A stretch of DNA of 64,000 nt from CBDCGJ01 sp965216645. Lineage in GTDB: Bacteria; Pseudomonadota; Alphaproteobacteria; GCA-2731375. The stretch spans positions 1-64,000 of the forward strand of contig CBDCGJ010000067.1 of NCBI GenBank assembly GCA_965216645.1. Reading direction: 5' to 3'. Below, in pieces: positions 34,965 through 44,642 of this stretch; positions within the stretch are counted from its first letter, which is position 1, and each line of letters starts with the position of its first letter. Made by a program: the position numbers and the translations under genes. The notes beneath the pieces are model-generated. The model ran no database searches, had not been told where the DNA came from, and saw only the letters and a program-made list of their open reading frames with translations.

Positions 34965-35852
34965 TCAGCCGGATTTCGGCCGCATGGCCACGAGACGGGC
35001 GAGCAAGCTCGAGGTATCCCAGCGCCGTCCGCCCATGGCTTCGACCTCGCCGTAAAGTTGGTCGACCAGGGCCGCGGCGGGCAGCGAGATGCCCATTTCC
35101 TTGGCTTGGGCGAAACAGATGCCCAGATCCTTGCGCATCCATTCGACCGCGAAACCGTGATCGTAGTCGCCATCCAGCATGGTTTGATAGCGGTTTTCCA
35201 TTTGCCAGGACTGGGCCGCACCCTTGGAAATCACATCGATCACCTGGGCGCCGTCGAGCCCGGCACTGACGGCAAAGTTCAGCCCTTCCGCCAGGCCCTC
35301 GACCAATCCGGCGATACAAATTTGGTTGACCATTTTGGTCAACTGGCCGGCGCCGGCGCCGCCCATGAGCTGGCACATGCGGGCATAGCTGTCGATCGCT
35401 TCGGCGACCGCGTCATAGTCGGCCTGATCGCCGCCGCACATCACCGTCAATACGCCGTTTTCGGCGCCGGCCTGTCCGCCCGACACCGGCGCGTCGACGA
35501 AGCCGAAACCGTGCTGTTTGGCGTGCCCGTACATCTCCCGCGCCACCGTGGCGGATGCGGTGGTGTGATCGACGAAGATACCGCCCGGCGCCATGCCGGC
35601 GAACAAGCCTTCGTCGCCATAGGCGATTTGCCGGATGTCATCGTCGGCGCCGACGCAGGAAAACACGATCTCCGCGCCTTCCGCCGCCGCCTTCGGCGTG
35701 GCGCCGCTGGCGCCGCCATGTTCGGCGGTCCATTTCTCCGCCTTCGCGGCGCTCCTGTTATACACGGTGACGTCGTAACCTTTGCTGGCCAAATGACCCG
35801 CCATCGGATATCCCATCACGCCCAAGCCCAAAAACGCGACTTTTTTGGCCAT
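34965..35852 (-). CDS. NAD(P)-dependent beta-hydroxyacid dehydrogenase
   Basis: A 295-residue relative of MmsB and glyoxylate/tartronate semialdehyde reductases: FLGLGVMGYPMAGHLASKGYDV, VDAPVSGGQAGAENG, and the lysine in GAGQLTKMVNQI. It is only distantly similar to the mmsB copy three genes on. The ATG at 35852 is chosen for the GGAGGGG six bases upstream. It leads the valine-type operon; its own substrate is unclear. Confidence 0.87.
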   Translation of the reverse strand: MAKKVAFLGLGVMGYPMAGHLASKGYDVTVYNRSAAKAEKWTAEHGGASGATPKAAAEGAEIVFSCVGADDDIRQIAYGDEGLFAGMAPGGIFVDHTTASATVAREMYGHAKQHGFGFVDAPVSGGQAGAENGVLTVMCGGDQADYDAVAEAIDSYARMCQLMGGAGAGQLTKMVNQICIAGLVEGLAEGLNFAVSAGLDGAQVIDVISKGAAQSWQMENRYQTMLDGDYDHGFAVEWMRKDLGICFAQAKEMGISLPAAALVDQLYGEVEAMGGRRWDTSSLLARLVAMRPKSG

Positions 35853-35875
35853 TCGCCCCTCCTCCAACCAGACGG

Positions 35876-35942
35876 CCCGGCGCGGGTGCGCGCCGGGTGA
35901 AACTCCACAGTCGATATGGGAAGGCGGCCATACCTGGCCGCC
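35876..35942. other. two strong hairpins between RDD gene and dehydrogenase operon
   Basis: CCCGGCGC (35876-35883) pairs with GCGCCGGG (35890-35897), and GGCGGCCA (35923-35930) pairs with TGGCCGCC (35935-35942) around TACC. They lie just past the RDD gene stop on the minus strand. Neither is followed by a long T-run, so they may be attenuating or RNA-protecting structures rather than plain terminators. Confidence 0.5.
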
Positions 35943-35956
35943 CGTTGCTCAGAGGT

Positions 35957-36466
35957 TTAGCGCGGTTCTATTTGGTTGGCAATCACCACGCCGCAGAGAT
36001 AATCGTGCAGGCAGCGGCCGCGCTCGTTGAAGATCGAAATCACCAGGATCAGGAAGCTGGTGAAGCCGACGGATACGTAGAAGGCGATGGTCAGCAACAA
36101 AGCCTGGCCGAAGCTCACTTCGCCGCCGTTCCAGTTGTAAACTCGCAGCCCCATCATCCGCATGCCCCAGGTCGCCGAATGACGGCCGCCGACCGTGAAG
36201 GTGTGATAGAGAAACGGGATCGCCGCCAAGACGAATCCATAGGGATGAAACAACAGCCCGAACGACGCGACGACGAAAAAGAACCCGATCACCGCCGCGA
36301 TAAGCACGAACATGCCAACGAAAAGCAGATCGAGCACATAGGCGATCGTCCGCTTGGTTCGGATACCGTTGAAGTAAGCCGCCTCATCAAAGTGTTCCGT
36401 GTCTGCGTTGAAATCCCAGCGCGCATCGTCCTGGCTTTGCTCAGTCGGGACAATCGTACCACTCAT
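35957..36466 (-). CDS. RDD family membrane protein
   Basis: The 169-residue protein has the RDD arrangement: an Arg/Asp-containing first helix (IAYVLDLLFVGMFVLIAAVIGFFFVV), a second hydrophobic region, GGRHSATWGMRMMGLRVYN, and a final helix before NERGRCLHDYLCGVVI. The family may include ion antiporters; the function here is unknown. Confidence 0.85.
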   Translation of the reverse strand: MSGTIVPTEQSQDDARWDFNADTEHFDEAAYFNGIRTKRTIAYVLDLLFVGMFVLIAAVIGFFFVVASFGLLFHPYGFVLAAIPFLYHTFTVGGRHSATWGMRMMGLRVYNWNGGEVSFGQALLLTIAFYVSVGFTSFLILVISIFNERGRCLHDYLCGVVIANQIEPR

Positions 36467-36544
36467 GCTGCGGGCTCCTTTTCCAGTGATCGCTACACCA
36501 TAGATAGTGTGTCACCGCGTCCGCGCAACTATAATTTTGATAAC

Positions 36545-37558
36545 CTACTGTTTTTGATCGGGTTTTTCCGATTGGAAGGGGGCGGCCCGGCGCAACAGGA
36601 CGATGGAGATACGGCGATTGCTGGGATGGGCCGGATCCTCGGAAATCAGCGGTTCGGTGTCCGCCAGGCCGGAAACCCGAGCGATCCGGACGGCGGGAAT
36701 GCCGCTGTCCATCAGAGAGCGCCGACTTGCATTGGCGCGGTCCGAAGACAATTCCCAGTTGCCGTATTTCTGCCCGCCGCTGCGGAAGGGGACGGAATCC
36801 GTGTGCCCCGTGATCGACAGGTTGTTGGGCATGGTGGCCACGACTTTGGAAACCTGTTCGAGGATCTTCTGGGTATGTCCGTGCATTTCGGCGCTGCCGC
36901 TCGGGAACATGGAGCGGCCGTCCTGATCGACGATCTGGATGCGCAGGCCTTCCGGCGTGTTATCGACGATCAGATGGCGTTTCAATTCCTCGAACTCGCT
37001 GGAATCCTCCATCACCTCGCGCAGTTCCTGCTCGGCCTGCTCGAATGCCTTCTGCTCGTCCTGCGCCAGCTTTTCGCGCAGTTCCTCCTGGGTCGGCTCC
37101 TTGAACTTCTCGCGCTCGGTTTCGGTTTCCTCGTTCTTGCCCTTGTTCAGGTCGCCGTCGTTTTCCTCGCCGGTCTTTTTCTTATGTTCGTTCTCTTCCG
37201 GCTCGTCTTCCTGCTCCTTGTCCGCTTCGCCGGAATCGCGGACCCGGGGTGGGGTGATTTCGACAACGACCGTGGGCGCCGCCGCGTCGCCGATGCGGGC
37301 GCCGTCTTTGGACATGGTCTGACCGCCCATGATGCCGCCGCTACCGCTTTGCGAGCGGCTGACCGAGCTGGGTGCGAAATAGTCGGCGATGCCCTTTTTC
37401 TGCTCGTCGGTCGTGACGTTCAGCAGCCAGAGCAGCAGGAAGAAGGCCATCATCGCGGTGACGAAATCGGCATAAGCGACCTTCCAGGCGCCGCCGTGAT
37501 GGCCGCCGCCTTGGATCACCTTCTTGACGATGATCGGTTGGACTTGTTCCTCGGACAT
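36545..37558 (-). CDS. motB: flagellar motor protein MotB
   Basis: A 337-residue stator protein. The single membrane helix near residues 28-50 has the proton-carrying Asp (VAYADFVTAMMAFFLLLWLL, Asp31). A long charged, glutamate/lysine-rich linker (about 110-190) leads to the OmpA-like peptidoglycan-binding domain (ITGHTDSVPF, NWELSSDRANASRR, NRRISIVLLR). The start codon is 27 bases after motA. The charged linker is longer than in enteric MotB. Confidence 0.93.
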   Translation of the reverse strand: MSEEQVQPIIVKKVIQGGGHHGGAWKVAYADFVTAMMAFFLLLWLLNVTTDEQKKGIADYFAPSSVSRSQSGSGGIMGGQTMSKDGARIGDAAAPTVVVEITPPRVRDSGEADKEQEDEPEENEHKKKTGEENDGDLNKGKNEETETEREKFKEPTQEELREKLAQDEQKAFEQAEQELREVMEDSSEFEELKRHLIVDNTPEGLRIQIVDQDGRSMFPSGSAEMHGHTQKILEQVSKVVATMPNNLSITGHTDSVPFRSGGQKYGNWELSSDRANASRRSLMDSGIPAVRIARVSGLADTEPLISEDPAHPSNRRISIVLLRRAAPFQSEKPDQKQ

Positions 37559-37585
37559 GAGCCGTCTTTCCGCCGCCGTTCGCGC

Positions 37586-38443
37586 TTAGGCCGGCAGGAC
37601 GTTCGCCGTCGCCTCTTCCAACTCGGCGAAGGTCGGCCGGTCATGCCCGGCCAGGATTTTACGGGAAAACTCGACGGATACCGCCGGCGCATAGCCGGAG
37701 ACATGGGCGATGATGCCGGCCTTGATGCATTCCAAATATTTCGATTCCGCTTCCGCGTAGTTTTCCAGATTGTTCGCCATGGGCGAAACGAAGCCGTAAG
37801 ACATCAGAATACCCAAGAAGGTTCCGACCAGGGCCGCGCCGATCAGGGCGCCCAGAACCTCCGGCGGTTCGGAGATCGAGGCCATGGTGACGATCACGCC
37901 CAATACCGCGGCGACGATGCCGAAGGCCGGCAGCCCCTCGCCCATGGTGCCGACGGCATGGGCGATGGCTTCCGCCTCATGTTTGCGGGAGGCGATATCC
38001 TCGTCCATCATATCCGACAGTTCGTGCGGATTTTCCGTGCCCATGGTGATCAGCCGCAGCGTGTCGCAGAGAAACTCGACCGCTTCGTGATTTTTCATGA
38101 AATTCGGATGGTTCTGAAAGATCGTGCTGGATTCCGGATTTTCGATATGCGCTTCCAACGCCAGCGCGCCCTTGCTTTTGGCCAGCTTAAAAAGGGTGAA
38201 CAAGAGAGTAAGCAAGTCGACGTAATCGTCTTTTTTGTAAGGCGAACCTTTCAACAGCCGCCCCATATGCTTGCCCGTGCCGAGGATGACATCCTTTGGG
38301 TTGGCGATGACGAACGCGCCCACCGCCGCGCCGCCGATAATCAACAGCTCGAGCGGCTGGAACAGAACGCCCGGATCGCCGTGCGGCAAATAACCGCCCA
38401 GTACGCTGCCGACAACAATGGCCACACCGATCAGAAAAAACAT
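37586..38443 (-). CDS. motA: flagellar motor stator protein MotA
   Basis: A 285-residue protein with four membrane helices: FFLIGVAIVVGSVLGGYL, LLIIGGAAVGAFVIAN, GLPAFGIVAAVLGVIVTM and LGALIGAALVGTFLGILMSYGFV, as in MotA, plus the large cytoplasmic loop between helices 2 and 3. It forms the proton channel with MotB. No other flagellar genes are in the window. Confidence 0.93.
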   Translation of the reverse strand: MFFLIGVAIVVGSVLGGYLPHGDPGVLFQPLELLIIGGAAVGAFVIANPKDVILGTGKHMGRLLKGSPYKKDDYVDLLTLLFTLFKLAKSKGALALEAHIENPESSTIFQNHPNFMKNHEAVEFLCDTLRLITMGTENPHELSDMMDEDIASRKHEAEAIAHAVGTMGEGLPAFGIVAAVLGVIVTMASISEPPEVLGALIGAALVGTFLGILMSYGFVSPMANNLENYAEAESKYLECIKAGIIAHVSGYAPAVSVEFSRKILAGHDRPTFAELEEATANVLPA

Positions 38444-38610
38444 GTGATTTACCCTATTTCACTCGCTTTACCCGGCGCGCCGAAAAAATCGCCATGAAAA
38501 AACCCACAAAATAAGCGGTTCTTCGTCATTCATCTTGATTATCCCAGCATTCGCCTTATCAATAACCGCTGCATAAGAACACAAATTGGTTAACGATGGG
38601 GTAACGGCCA

Positions 38611-39090
38611 ATGACTGTCGATGCGCGCGCCATGCGCGATGCGATGGGCTGCTTCGCGACCGGGATTACCGTGGTCTCGACCTTGAACGGTGACGGCCGA
38701 GCGGTCGGTATGACGGTGAACTCCTTCAATTCGGTCTCGCTCGAGCCGCCGCTGATCCTGTTCAGCCTGGACCGGGAAGCCTCGCTGCTGCCCTGCTTCA
38801 CCGCCGCGGACAATTACGCCGTCAGCGTCTTGAGCGCCGCGCAGCAGTCCGTGTCCGCCGACTTCGCCAAATCCGGCCAGAACGGGTTCGATCTGGTGCC
38901 CCATAGTCCGGGCCGCAGCGGTATGCCGACCATCGACGGCTGCCTCGCCGTCTTCGAATGCGAGCCCTTCGCGCAGTATGACGGCGGCGACCACGTTATT
39001 TTCGTCGGCAAAGTGATCGACATCGCCCAGGCCGACGATAGCTCGGCCCCCCTGCTCTATTTCCGCGGCGGCTATGCGGGGATTGGCTGA
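38611..39090 (+). CDS. flavin reductase family protein
   Basis: The 159-residue product matches the flavin reductase-like FMN-binding split barrel: AMRDAMGCFATGITVVSTLNGDG, GMTVNSFNSVSLEPPLILFSLDREA and the C-terminal HVIFVGKVIDI with LLYFRGGYAGIG. It probably supplies reduced flavin to a monooxygenase; none is adjacent. It stands alone between divergent motA and convergent threonine dehydratase. Confidence 0.9.
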   Translation: MTVDARAMRDAMGCFATGITVVSTLNGDGRAVGMTVNSFNSVSLEPPLILFSLDREASLLPCFTAADNYAVSVLSAAQQSVSADFAKSGQNGFDLVPHSPGRSGMPTIDGCLAVFECEPFAQYDGGDHVIFVGKVIDIAQADDSSAPLLYFRGGYAGIG

Positions 39091-39099
39091 CCCGAATCT

Positions 39100-40311
39100 C
39101 TAGTGCGCGAAGCGCATGACGGCGTAATCGGCTTCGCGCAGTTCGTCGATGATCTTTTTGACATGCGTCGAATCTCGGCATTCCATGACGATTTCCAGCT
39201 CCGCGACCTTGGCCGGCACGTCGATCAGCATGCGTTGATGCTGCACTTCCAGGATATTGCCGCCATTGTCGCCGATGATCCGGGCGACCTCGGCCAACGT
39301 GCTGGGCCGGTCGGAAATCTCGATCCGCAGGCGGGCGATCCGGCCGTCGCGGATCAACCCACGCATCAGAATGGAGGCGAGAATGCGCGTATCGATATTG
39401 CCGCCGGAGAGAATCAGTCCCACTTTTTGACCGGCAAACAGCTCCCGATTGATCGCCACCGCGGCCAAGGAGATGGCGCCCGCCCCTTCCGCCACGGTTT
39501 TCTCGATGCTGATATAGAGGTTGATGGCGTGCTCGATGTCGTTTTCCGGTACCAGCAGGACCTCTCGGCAATAACGCTCGATAATCGGCAAGGTCAGCGT
39601 CCCTGGCTTCTTCACCGCGATCCCGTCGGCAATGGTCTGGCCGCCGGACACAGGATCGAGACCGGACAGGGCGTTTTTCACGCCCGGAAACATGTCCGCT
39701 TCGACGCCGTAGATAGCGGTCTTCGGACTTTCCGACGCCATCACGGTGGCGATACCGGCAATCAAGCCGCCACCGCCGATCGGCACCACCAAGGCGTCGA
39801 GTTCCGGACCGTCCTTGAGGATTTCGAGCGCGATCGTCCCCTGACCGGCAATGACATCCGGATCGTCGAACGGATGGACGAAAGTCAAATTCCGGTCCCG
39901 CATTATTTTTCGGGCGTAAAGCGCTGAATCATCGACCGTTTGCCCGATCACCTCAACCGACGCACCAAAGCCTTTCGTCTGCTCGACCTTCACATTGGGG
40001 GTGCCTTCCGGCATGACGATGGTGGTCGGAATTTGCAGCCGTTGGGCATGATAGGCGACACCCTGGGCATGATTGCCGGCGCTCATGGCGATGACGCCGC
40101 GCTGGCGCTGCTCGACCGTGAGATTGAGCAGTTTGTTCAGGGAACCGCGATCCTTGAACGACGCGGTAAATTGCTGATTCTCGAACTTCACGAAAATCTC
40201 ACAACCCATTATCTCCGATAGAGTGCGAGAATGGTTGAATGGCGTTCGCACGATGGTGCCGGCCAGGTTCTCTGCGGCGGCGTCGACGGCGGCTTTGGTT
40301 ATTTCGCTCAC
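39100..40311 (-). CDS. threonine ammonia-lyase (TdcB/IlvA-type)
   Basis: A 403-residue PLP enzyme. PLP lysine is in TASFKDRGSLNKLL, the glycine-rich phosphate loop is PIGGGGLIAG, and a C-terminal ACT domain starts at RLRIEISDRPSTLAEVARIIGDNGGNI. It converts threonine to 2-oxobutanoate. The length is that of the short form with one ACT-like unit. I chose GTG 40311 (VSEITKAAVDAA) with AGAGGA upstream; the frame continues 17 codons above without similarity. Confidence 0.9.
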   Translation of the reverse strand: MSEITKAAVDAAAENLAGTIVRTPFNHSRTLSEIMGCEIFVKFENQQFTASFKDRGSLNKLLNLTVEQRQRGVIAMSAGNHAQGVAYHAQRLQIPTTIVMPEGTPNVKVEQTKGFGASVEVIGQTVDDSALYARKIMRDRNLTFVHPFDDPDVIAGQGTIALEILKDGPELDALVVPIGGGGLIAGIATVMASESPKTAIYGVEADMFPGVKNALSGLDPVSGGQTIADGIAVKKPGTLTLPIIERYCREVLLVPENDIEHAINLYISIEKTVAEGAGAISLAAVAINRELFAGQKVGLILSGGNIDTRILASILMRGLIRDGRIARLRIEISDRPSTLAEVARIIGDNGGNILEVQHQRMLIDVPAKVAELEIVMECRDSTHVKKIIDELREADYAVMRFAH

Positions 40312-40395
40312 CCGTCCTCTCCCGCTTGGCAGCGCGGCGACAAACGTCCATGATGGAAACATAATTTAGACATTTGGCAGCATCCAGCATCTCTT

Positions 40396-42198
40396 GTGAT
40401 TGAAGCAACTTGGCAAATGTGGGCGGTTTTCGCCCTGATCGGCGTCGCGATCATACTCTACGCCAGCGAAAAAGCCCCGTTGGAATTGACCTCGTTCGGT
40501 TTCATCGGCGCGGCACTATTGCTGTTTCATTTTTTTCCGGTCACCCCCCCTGGCGGCGAGGGCAAGTTGGGTGCGCGGGCCTTGCTGGCGGGATTCGCGG
40601 AACCGTCGCTGGTCGCGATCCTGAGCCTGCTGATCGTCGGTCAGGGATTGATCCGCACCGGCGCCTTGGAGGAGCCGATCGAGCGGCTGACCGCCGCCGG
40701 CGTGCGATGGCCGGCATTGATGATCGCATTCGTCTTCGTTCTGGTCGCCGCGCTCAGCGCCTTCGTGAACAACACGCCGATCGTCATCATCTTCATCCCC
40801 ATCGTCGCGGCCATGGCGGAGCGTTACCGCCGCAATACCAGCCAGTTGATGATGCCGCTGAGTTTCGCCGCGATTCTGGGCGGCATGACGACCTTGATCG
40901 GCTCATCGACCAATCTGCTGGTCGCGGGCAGTTACGAAACGCTAATGGGTCGGCCGCTGGGTTTTTTCGACTTCACCATCCCGGGATTGGTGCTTGCCTT
41001 GACGGGCCTTGTTTACGTTCGGTTTGTCGTCCCGAGGATCATTGGCGAGCGTGAAAATCCGGATGCGCAGGCCAGCGGCGGACAACAATATATCGCCCAA
41101 TGGACCATTCCGCCCGACGGCCGCCTGGTCGGCCAGCGCGCCGTCGCCGGGTTGTTCCCGACCTTGCGCAACATCACGGTGCGCATGATCCGGCGCAGCG
41201 ATCAGGAAGAACTCCCCCCGTTCGACGACTTCACGATCAAGCCCGGCGATACGATGGTCGTCGCCGCCACCAAAACCGCGCTGATGGACGTGATCGCCGA
41301 AAGTCCCGCTATGCAACGTCGGCGGGAAAGCGGGCAGCAAATGGACCCGGTGCTAGTCGAGGTGGTGGTGCCGCCGGCCTCCCGCATGATCGGCCGGAAT
41401 TTGAAACAGATCGGCTTCGAATATCATACCCATTGCTTCGTGCTTGGATTGCAGCGACGGTCGCGCATGTTGCGGTCCGCCATGGACGAAATCCGCCTGG
41501 AAGCCGGCGATGTCTTGCTCGTCTATGGCGACCGTCTCGATATCTCCGACCTGCGGAACAGCCGGGATGTCGTCCTGCTGGAATGGTCGAGCCATGACGT
41601 GCCGATGTTCTGGCATGCCATGCGGGCCCGATTGATTTTCGCCGGCGTGGTGCTGTCCGCTTTGGTCGGCTTGCTGCCGATCGTCCTCGCCGCCATTCTC
41701 GGCGCCATTGCCATGATCGCGTCGGGCTGTATCAACGTGCGGCAAGCCGCGCGCGCCGTCGACCGGCGGATCGCCTTGTTGATCGCGGCGGCAATCGCCA
41801 TGGGCACGGCCCTGCACGCAACCGGCGGCGACGCCTATCTGGCGCACGGGCTGATCTCGGTTTTCGCCAAATTCGGACCCGCGGTCACCTTATCGGCGCT
41901 GTTTCTGGCCATCGCGGCCATGACCAATGTGGTCTCCAACAATGCCACCGCTGTCCTGTTCACGCCGATCGCCATCAGCACCGCGAACCAGCTCGGCGTC
42001 GATCCCATGCCCTTCGTCTTCGGCGTGATCTTCGCCGCCAACTGCTCTTTCGCTTCACCGGTCGGCTATCAAACCAATCTATTGGTGATGGGGCCGGGCC
42101 ATTACCGGTTCGCGGATTTCTTGAAAGCCGGCATTCCTTTGGTCATACTGCTTTGGTTGGTGTATTCGCTGTTCGCACCCTGGTATTTCGGCTTCTGA
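40396..42198 (+). CDS. SLC13 family permease with TrkA-C domains
   Basis: The 600-residue protein has the CitT/DASS-like layout: N-terminal helices with VNNTPIVIIFIPIV and LIGSSTNLLVAGSY, two RCK/TrkA-C regulatory domains in the middle (IPPDGRLVGQRAVA and LVEVVVPPASRMIGRNLKQIGF), then C-terminal helices with VVSNNATAVLFTPIAI and SPVGYQTNLLVMGPG. It probably moves a dicarboxylate, sulfate or similar anion with Na+. It is 7 bases before bpt. Confidence 0.88.
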   Translation: MIEATWQMWAVFALIGVAIILYASEKAPLELTSFGFIGAALLLFHFFPVTPPGGEGKLGARALLAGFAEPSLVAILSLLIVGQGLIRTGALEEPIERLTAAGVRWPALMIAFVFVLVAALSAFVNNTPIVIIFIPIVAAMAERYRRNTSQLMMPLSFAAILGGMTTLIGSSTNLLVAGSYETLMGRPLGFFDFTIPGLVLALTGLVYVRFVVPRIIGERENPDAQASGGQQYIAQWTIPPDGRLVGQRAVAGLFPTLRNITVRMIRRSDQEELPPFDDFTIKPGDTMVVAATKTALMDVIAESPAMQRRRESGQQMDPVLVEVVVPPASRMIGRNLKQIGFEYHTHCFVLGLQRRSRMLRSAMDEIRLEAGDVLLVYGDRLDISDLRNSRDVVLLEWSSHDVPMFWHAMRARLIFAGVVLSALVGLLPIVLAAILGAIAMIASGCINVRQAARAVDRRIALLIAAAIAMGTALHATGGDAYLAHGLISVFAKFGPAVTLSALFLAIAAMTNVVSNNATAVLFTPIAISTANQLGVDPMPFVFGVIFAANCSFASPVGYQTNLLVMGPGHYRFADFLKAGIPLVILLWLVYSLFAPWYFGF

Positions 42199-42205
42199 AA
42201 GGACG

Positions 42206-42976
42206 ATGGACCCGAGACCCGATACGACCGCCATGAAGCTTTTCAGTCCTAAAACCCTGGCCTATTTCTACATGTCCCGGGCCGCCCCCTGCCCCTATAT
42301 TCCCGGGCAGACGGAACAGATGATCTTTACCGATCTGTCGAGCGCGGAGCTGCCGGCGGATCTGCATGACCGGCTTTCCCGCTCCGGCTTCCGGCGCAGT
42401 CAGGGCATCGTCTACAAACCCAATTGCCCCGCCTGTTCGGCCTGCGTGCCGGTGCGCATCGACGTCGCCCGCTTCGATCCGTCAAAGTCTCTACGCCGGG
42501 TTAGGCGGCGCAACCGGGACGTGAGCGCGAAACAGCTGCCGGCGGTAGCCTTGATCGAGCATTTCGATCTATTCGCCGATTATGTGCAGTCGCGCCACGG
42601 CGACGGCGGCATGGCCAATATGGGTTTCGACGACTATATGTCGATGGTTCAGGACACGCCGATCCAGACCCGCTTGATGGAGTATCGTGACGACGCCAAC
42701 AAGCTTTATGGCGTCTGCGTCACCGATCTGTTGGAAGATGGCCTGTCCCTGGTCTACAGCTTCTTCGATCAGCACCGGGCCGGCGACAGTCCCGGCACCT
42801 ACATCATCCTGCAGCATATCGAAGAAGCGAGGCGGCGCGGCCTGCCGCATGTCTATCTCGGCTATTGGATCAAGGAAAGCCGCAAGATGGCATACAAATC
42901 CCGCTTCAAAGGCGCCCAAATGTTCGGGCCCGACGGTTGGCGCGACGTCCGGCTGGATGAGAGCGCGGAAGACTGA
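42206..42976 (+). CDS. bpt: aspartate/glutamate leucyltransferase (arginyltransferase family)
   Basis: A 256-residue member of the Ate1/Bpt family that adds leucine to proteins starting with Asp or Glu, marking them for ClpS/ClpP. Seen are CPYIPGQTEQMIFTDL, PNCPACSACVPVRIDVARF (cysteine cluster), and YLGYWIKESRKMAYKSRFKG near the end. It acts in the cytosol. Start at 42206 is simple, though a later ATG at 42233 (MKLFSPK) is possible. Confidence 0.92.
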   Translation: MDPRPDTTAMKLFSPKTLAYFYMSRAAPCPYIPGQTEQMIFTDLSSAELPADLHDRLSRSGFRRSQGIVYKPNCPACSACVPVRIDVARFDPSKSLRRVRRRNRDVSAKQLPAVALIEHFDLFADYVQSRHGDGGMANMGFDDYMSMVQDTPIQTRLMEYRDDANKLYGVCVTDLLEDGLSLVYSFFDQHRAGDSPGTYIILQHIEEARRRGLPHVYLGYWIKESRKMAYKSRFKGAQMFGPDGWRDVRLDESAED

Positions 42977-43026
42977 GGATCGGCGGCGCCTTGACGCCAC
43001 GTCATCCCACGAATAGCTTGTGATTG

Positions 43027-43186
<160 letters not shown>

Positions 43187-43196
43187 CTGACCGTCG

Positions 43197-43221
43197 GGCG
43201 CGTCCGCGCGCCTGCTTGTTT
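43197..43221 (+). terminator. terminator-like hairpin after the FMN riboswitch
   Basis: GGCGCG (43197-43202) pairs with CGCGCC (43207-43212) around TCCG, followed by the T-rich TGCTTGTTT. It is placed right where an expression platform is expected, so it is probably the FMN-dependent terminator. Confidence 0.65.
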
Positions 43222-43273
43222 AGTTGCACGCCCTGATTCACGTCATTTGTCTACCTAAGTAACGGAGATTGAC

Positions 43274-43762
43274 ATGAATCAGACAAATCACAGCAAACCT
43301 TACCTTCGCGTCGCCTTTATCGAAGCCAAGTGGCACCACGACATCGTCGGCCAATGCCGCAAAGGCTTTCTGGCCGAATTCGCCCGGCAGGGCTACGACA
43401 CCGGCGGCGTGGAAACCTTCGCCGTGCCGGGGTCGCTGGAAATACCTCTCATGGCCAAGAAGCTGGCCGAACTCGGCGACTACGACGCCGTCGTCGCGGC
43501 CGGTTTGATCGTCGACGGCGGCATTTACCGCCATGACTTCGTTGCCCGCACTGTGCTCGACGGCTTAATGCGGGTGGGCTTGGACAGCGGCCTGCCGGTG
43601 CTTTCCGCCGTGCTGACCCCCCACAATTTTCAAGAGACCGCACCGCAGGAGGCGTTTTTCCGCGACCACTTTGTCCTCAAGGGCAAGGAGGCGGCGGACG
43701 CCTGTATCGAGATCGTCAAAGCCCATCGCGGCCTGACGCGGCTTGAGACCGCCGCGGCATAA
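43274..43762 (+). CDS. ribH2: 6,7-dimethyl-8-ribityllumazine synthase 2 (RibH2)
   Basis: A 162-residue lumazine synthase of the RibH2 type: FIEAKWHHDIVGQCRKGF, VPGSLEIPLMAKKLA, AAGLIVDGGIYRHDFVA, SAVLTPHNFQE and KGKEAADACIEI. The IYRHDFVA motif in place of RGET-HFD separates it from RibH1 at 21533-21997 and resembles RibH2 of Brucella and Mesorhizobium. It is preceded by the FMN riboswitch, so it is the flavin-controlled copy. Confidence 0.95.
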   Translation: MNQTNHSKPYLRVAFIEAKWHHDIVGQCRKGFLAEFARQGYDTGGVETFAVPGSLEIPLMAKKLAELGDYDAVVAAGLIVDGGIYRHDFVARTVLDGLMRVGLDSGLPVLSAVLTPHNFQETAPQEAFFRDHFVLKGKEAADACIEIVKAHRGLTRLETAAA

Positions 43763-43797
43763 ACGCCGACAAACCGCAGGCCGGCGGCGTGGCGTCA

Positions 43798-44610
43798 TCA
43801 ATCACGTAACGGCACGCCGCCGGTTTCCGCGATCCGCAGATCCACCTCCGGCGCCCAGGTCGCTGGGTCGCAGATCAATTCCTTGAGGCCGTCGGCACAA
43901 AGCGTCAGCAGCTTCTCCCCTTTTTCGGCGCTGGCCCGGCTGGGATCGCCGGCGACGCCGTTGGCGGAGAAGGCGCGAAACCCCTTCCATCGATAGCTTC
44001 TGCGTTCCGACGTGGGATCCCGTTGCATCGGATTGGCGCAGGCGGCAAGGTCGCTGTCGTCGACCAGATCCGGCGCCAGGGCCAGGACCATGCTGGTTTC
44101 CGCCTCGCCCGCATGCATGATGAATTTCTGATCCTGCAGCACCGCGCTGAAGGCCGCGAAATCCGCGGCCGTCGGGTATGTCGTGGTGACCACGGGCACG
44201 TCGAATTCGTGGGTCAGTTCCTGCACCGCCATCTTGCAGGCGTCGATATTCCCGCCATGGCCATTGTTGATCAGAATGCGGCGGAAACCCTGACGGGTCA
44301 GCGAATCCGTGATGCCGCGCAGGATCAGGTAGAAAGTCTGATAATCCACGGTCAATGTGCCGCCGTAGGGCACGTGATGCTCCGACAAGCCGGTCCAGAC
44401 GGTCGGCGTCACCACCGTGGGCGTCCCCGCATCGCGTGCCAGTTGCGCCGCCCGGATCGAGGTCTCCGACGCCAATAGCGTATCCGTCATGGTCGGCAGA
44501 TGCGGCCCATGCTGCTCGATCGACGCCACCGGCACGATCACCACCGCATCTTCATTGGCCAAGGCCCGCAATTCATGGGCCTTGCATTTCATCCACTCCA
44601 GGTTCGGCAT
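43798..44610 (-). CDS. creatininase family protein
   Basis: A 270-residue amidohydrolase of the creatininase fold: VPVASIEQHGPHLPTMTDTLLA (metal-binding Glu, His, Asp), INNGHGGNIDACKM and HAGEAETSMVLAL. Members include creatininase, MftE-like peptidases and FAPy deformylase; the substrate here is not clear. ATG 44610 has GGGAGAAAA upstream, so the 11 extra codons above are dropped. Confidence 0.88.
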   Translation of the reverse strand: MPNLEWMKCKAHELRALANEDAVVIVPVASIEQHGPHLPTMTDTLLASETSIRAAQLARDAGTPTVVTPTVWTGLSEHHVPYGGTLTVDYQTFYLILRGITDSLTRQGFRRILINNGHGGNIDACKMAVQELTHEFDVPVVTTTYPTAADFAAFSAVLQDQKFIMHAGEAETSMVLALAPDLVDDSDLAACANPMQRDPTSERRSYRWKGFRAFSANGVAGDPSRASAEKGEKLLTLCADGLKELICDPATWAPEVDLRIAETGGVPLRD

Positions 44611-44642
44611 AACATTTTCTCCCAATCTCAATAAAACCCGCA

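Noticed and set aside
33951..35900. 649-codon plus-strand frame over the valine operon
   Set aside because: Antisense shadow of the acyl-CoA dehydrogenase and dehydrogenase genes.
35897..38497. 866-codon plus-strand frame across RDD, motB and motA
   Set aside because: Three well-supported genes lie on the other strand; the product has no domain pattern and follows their third-codon-position bias.
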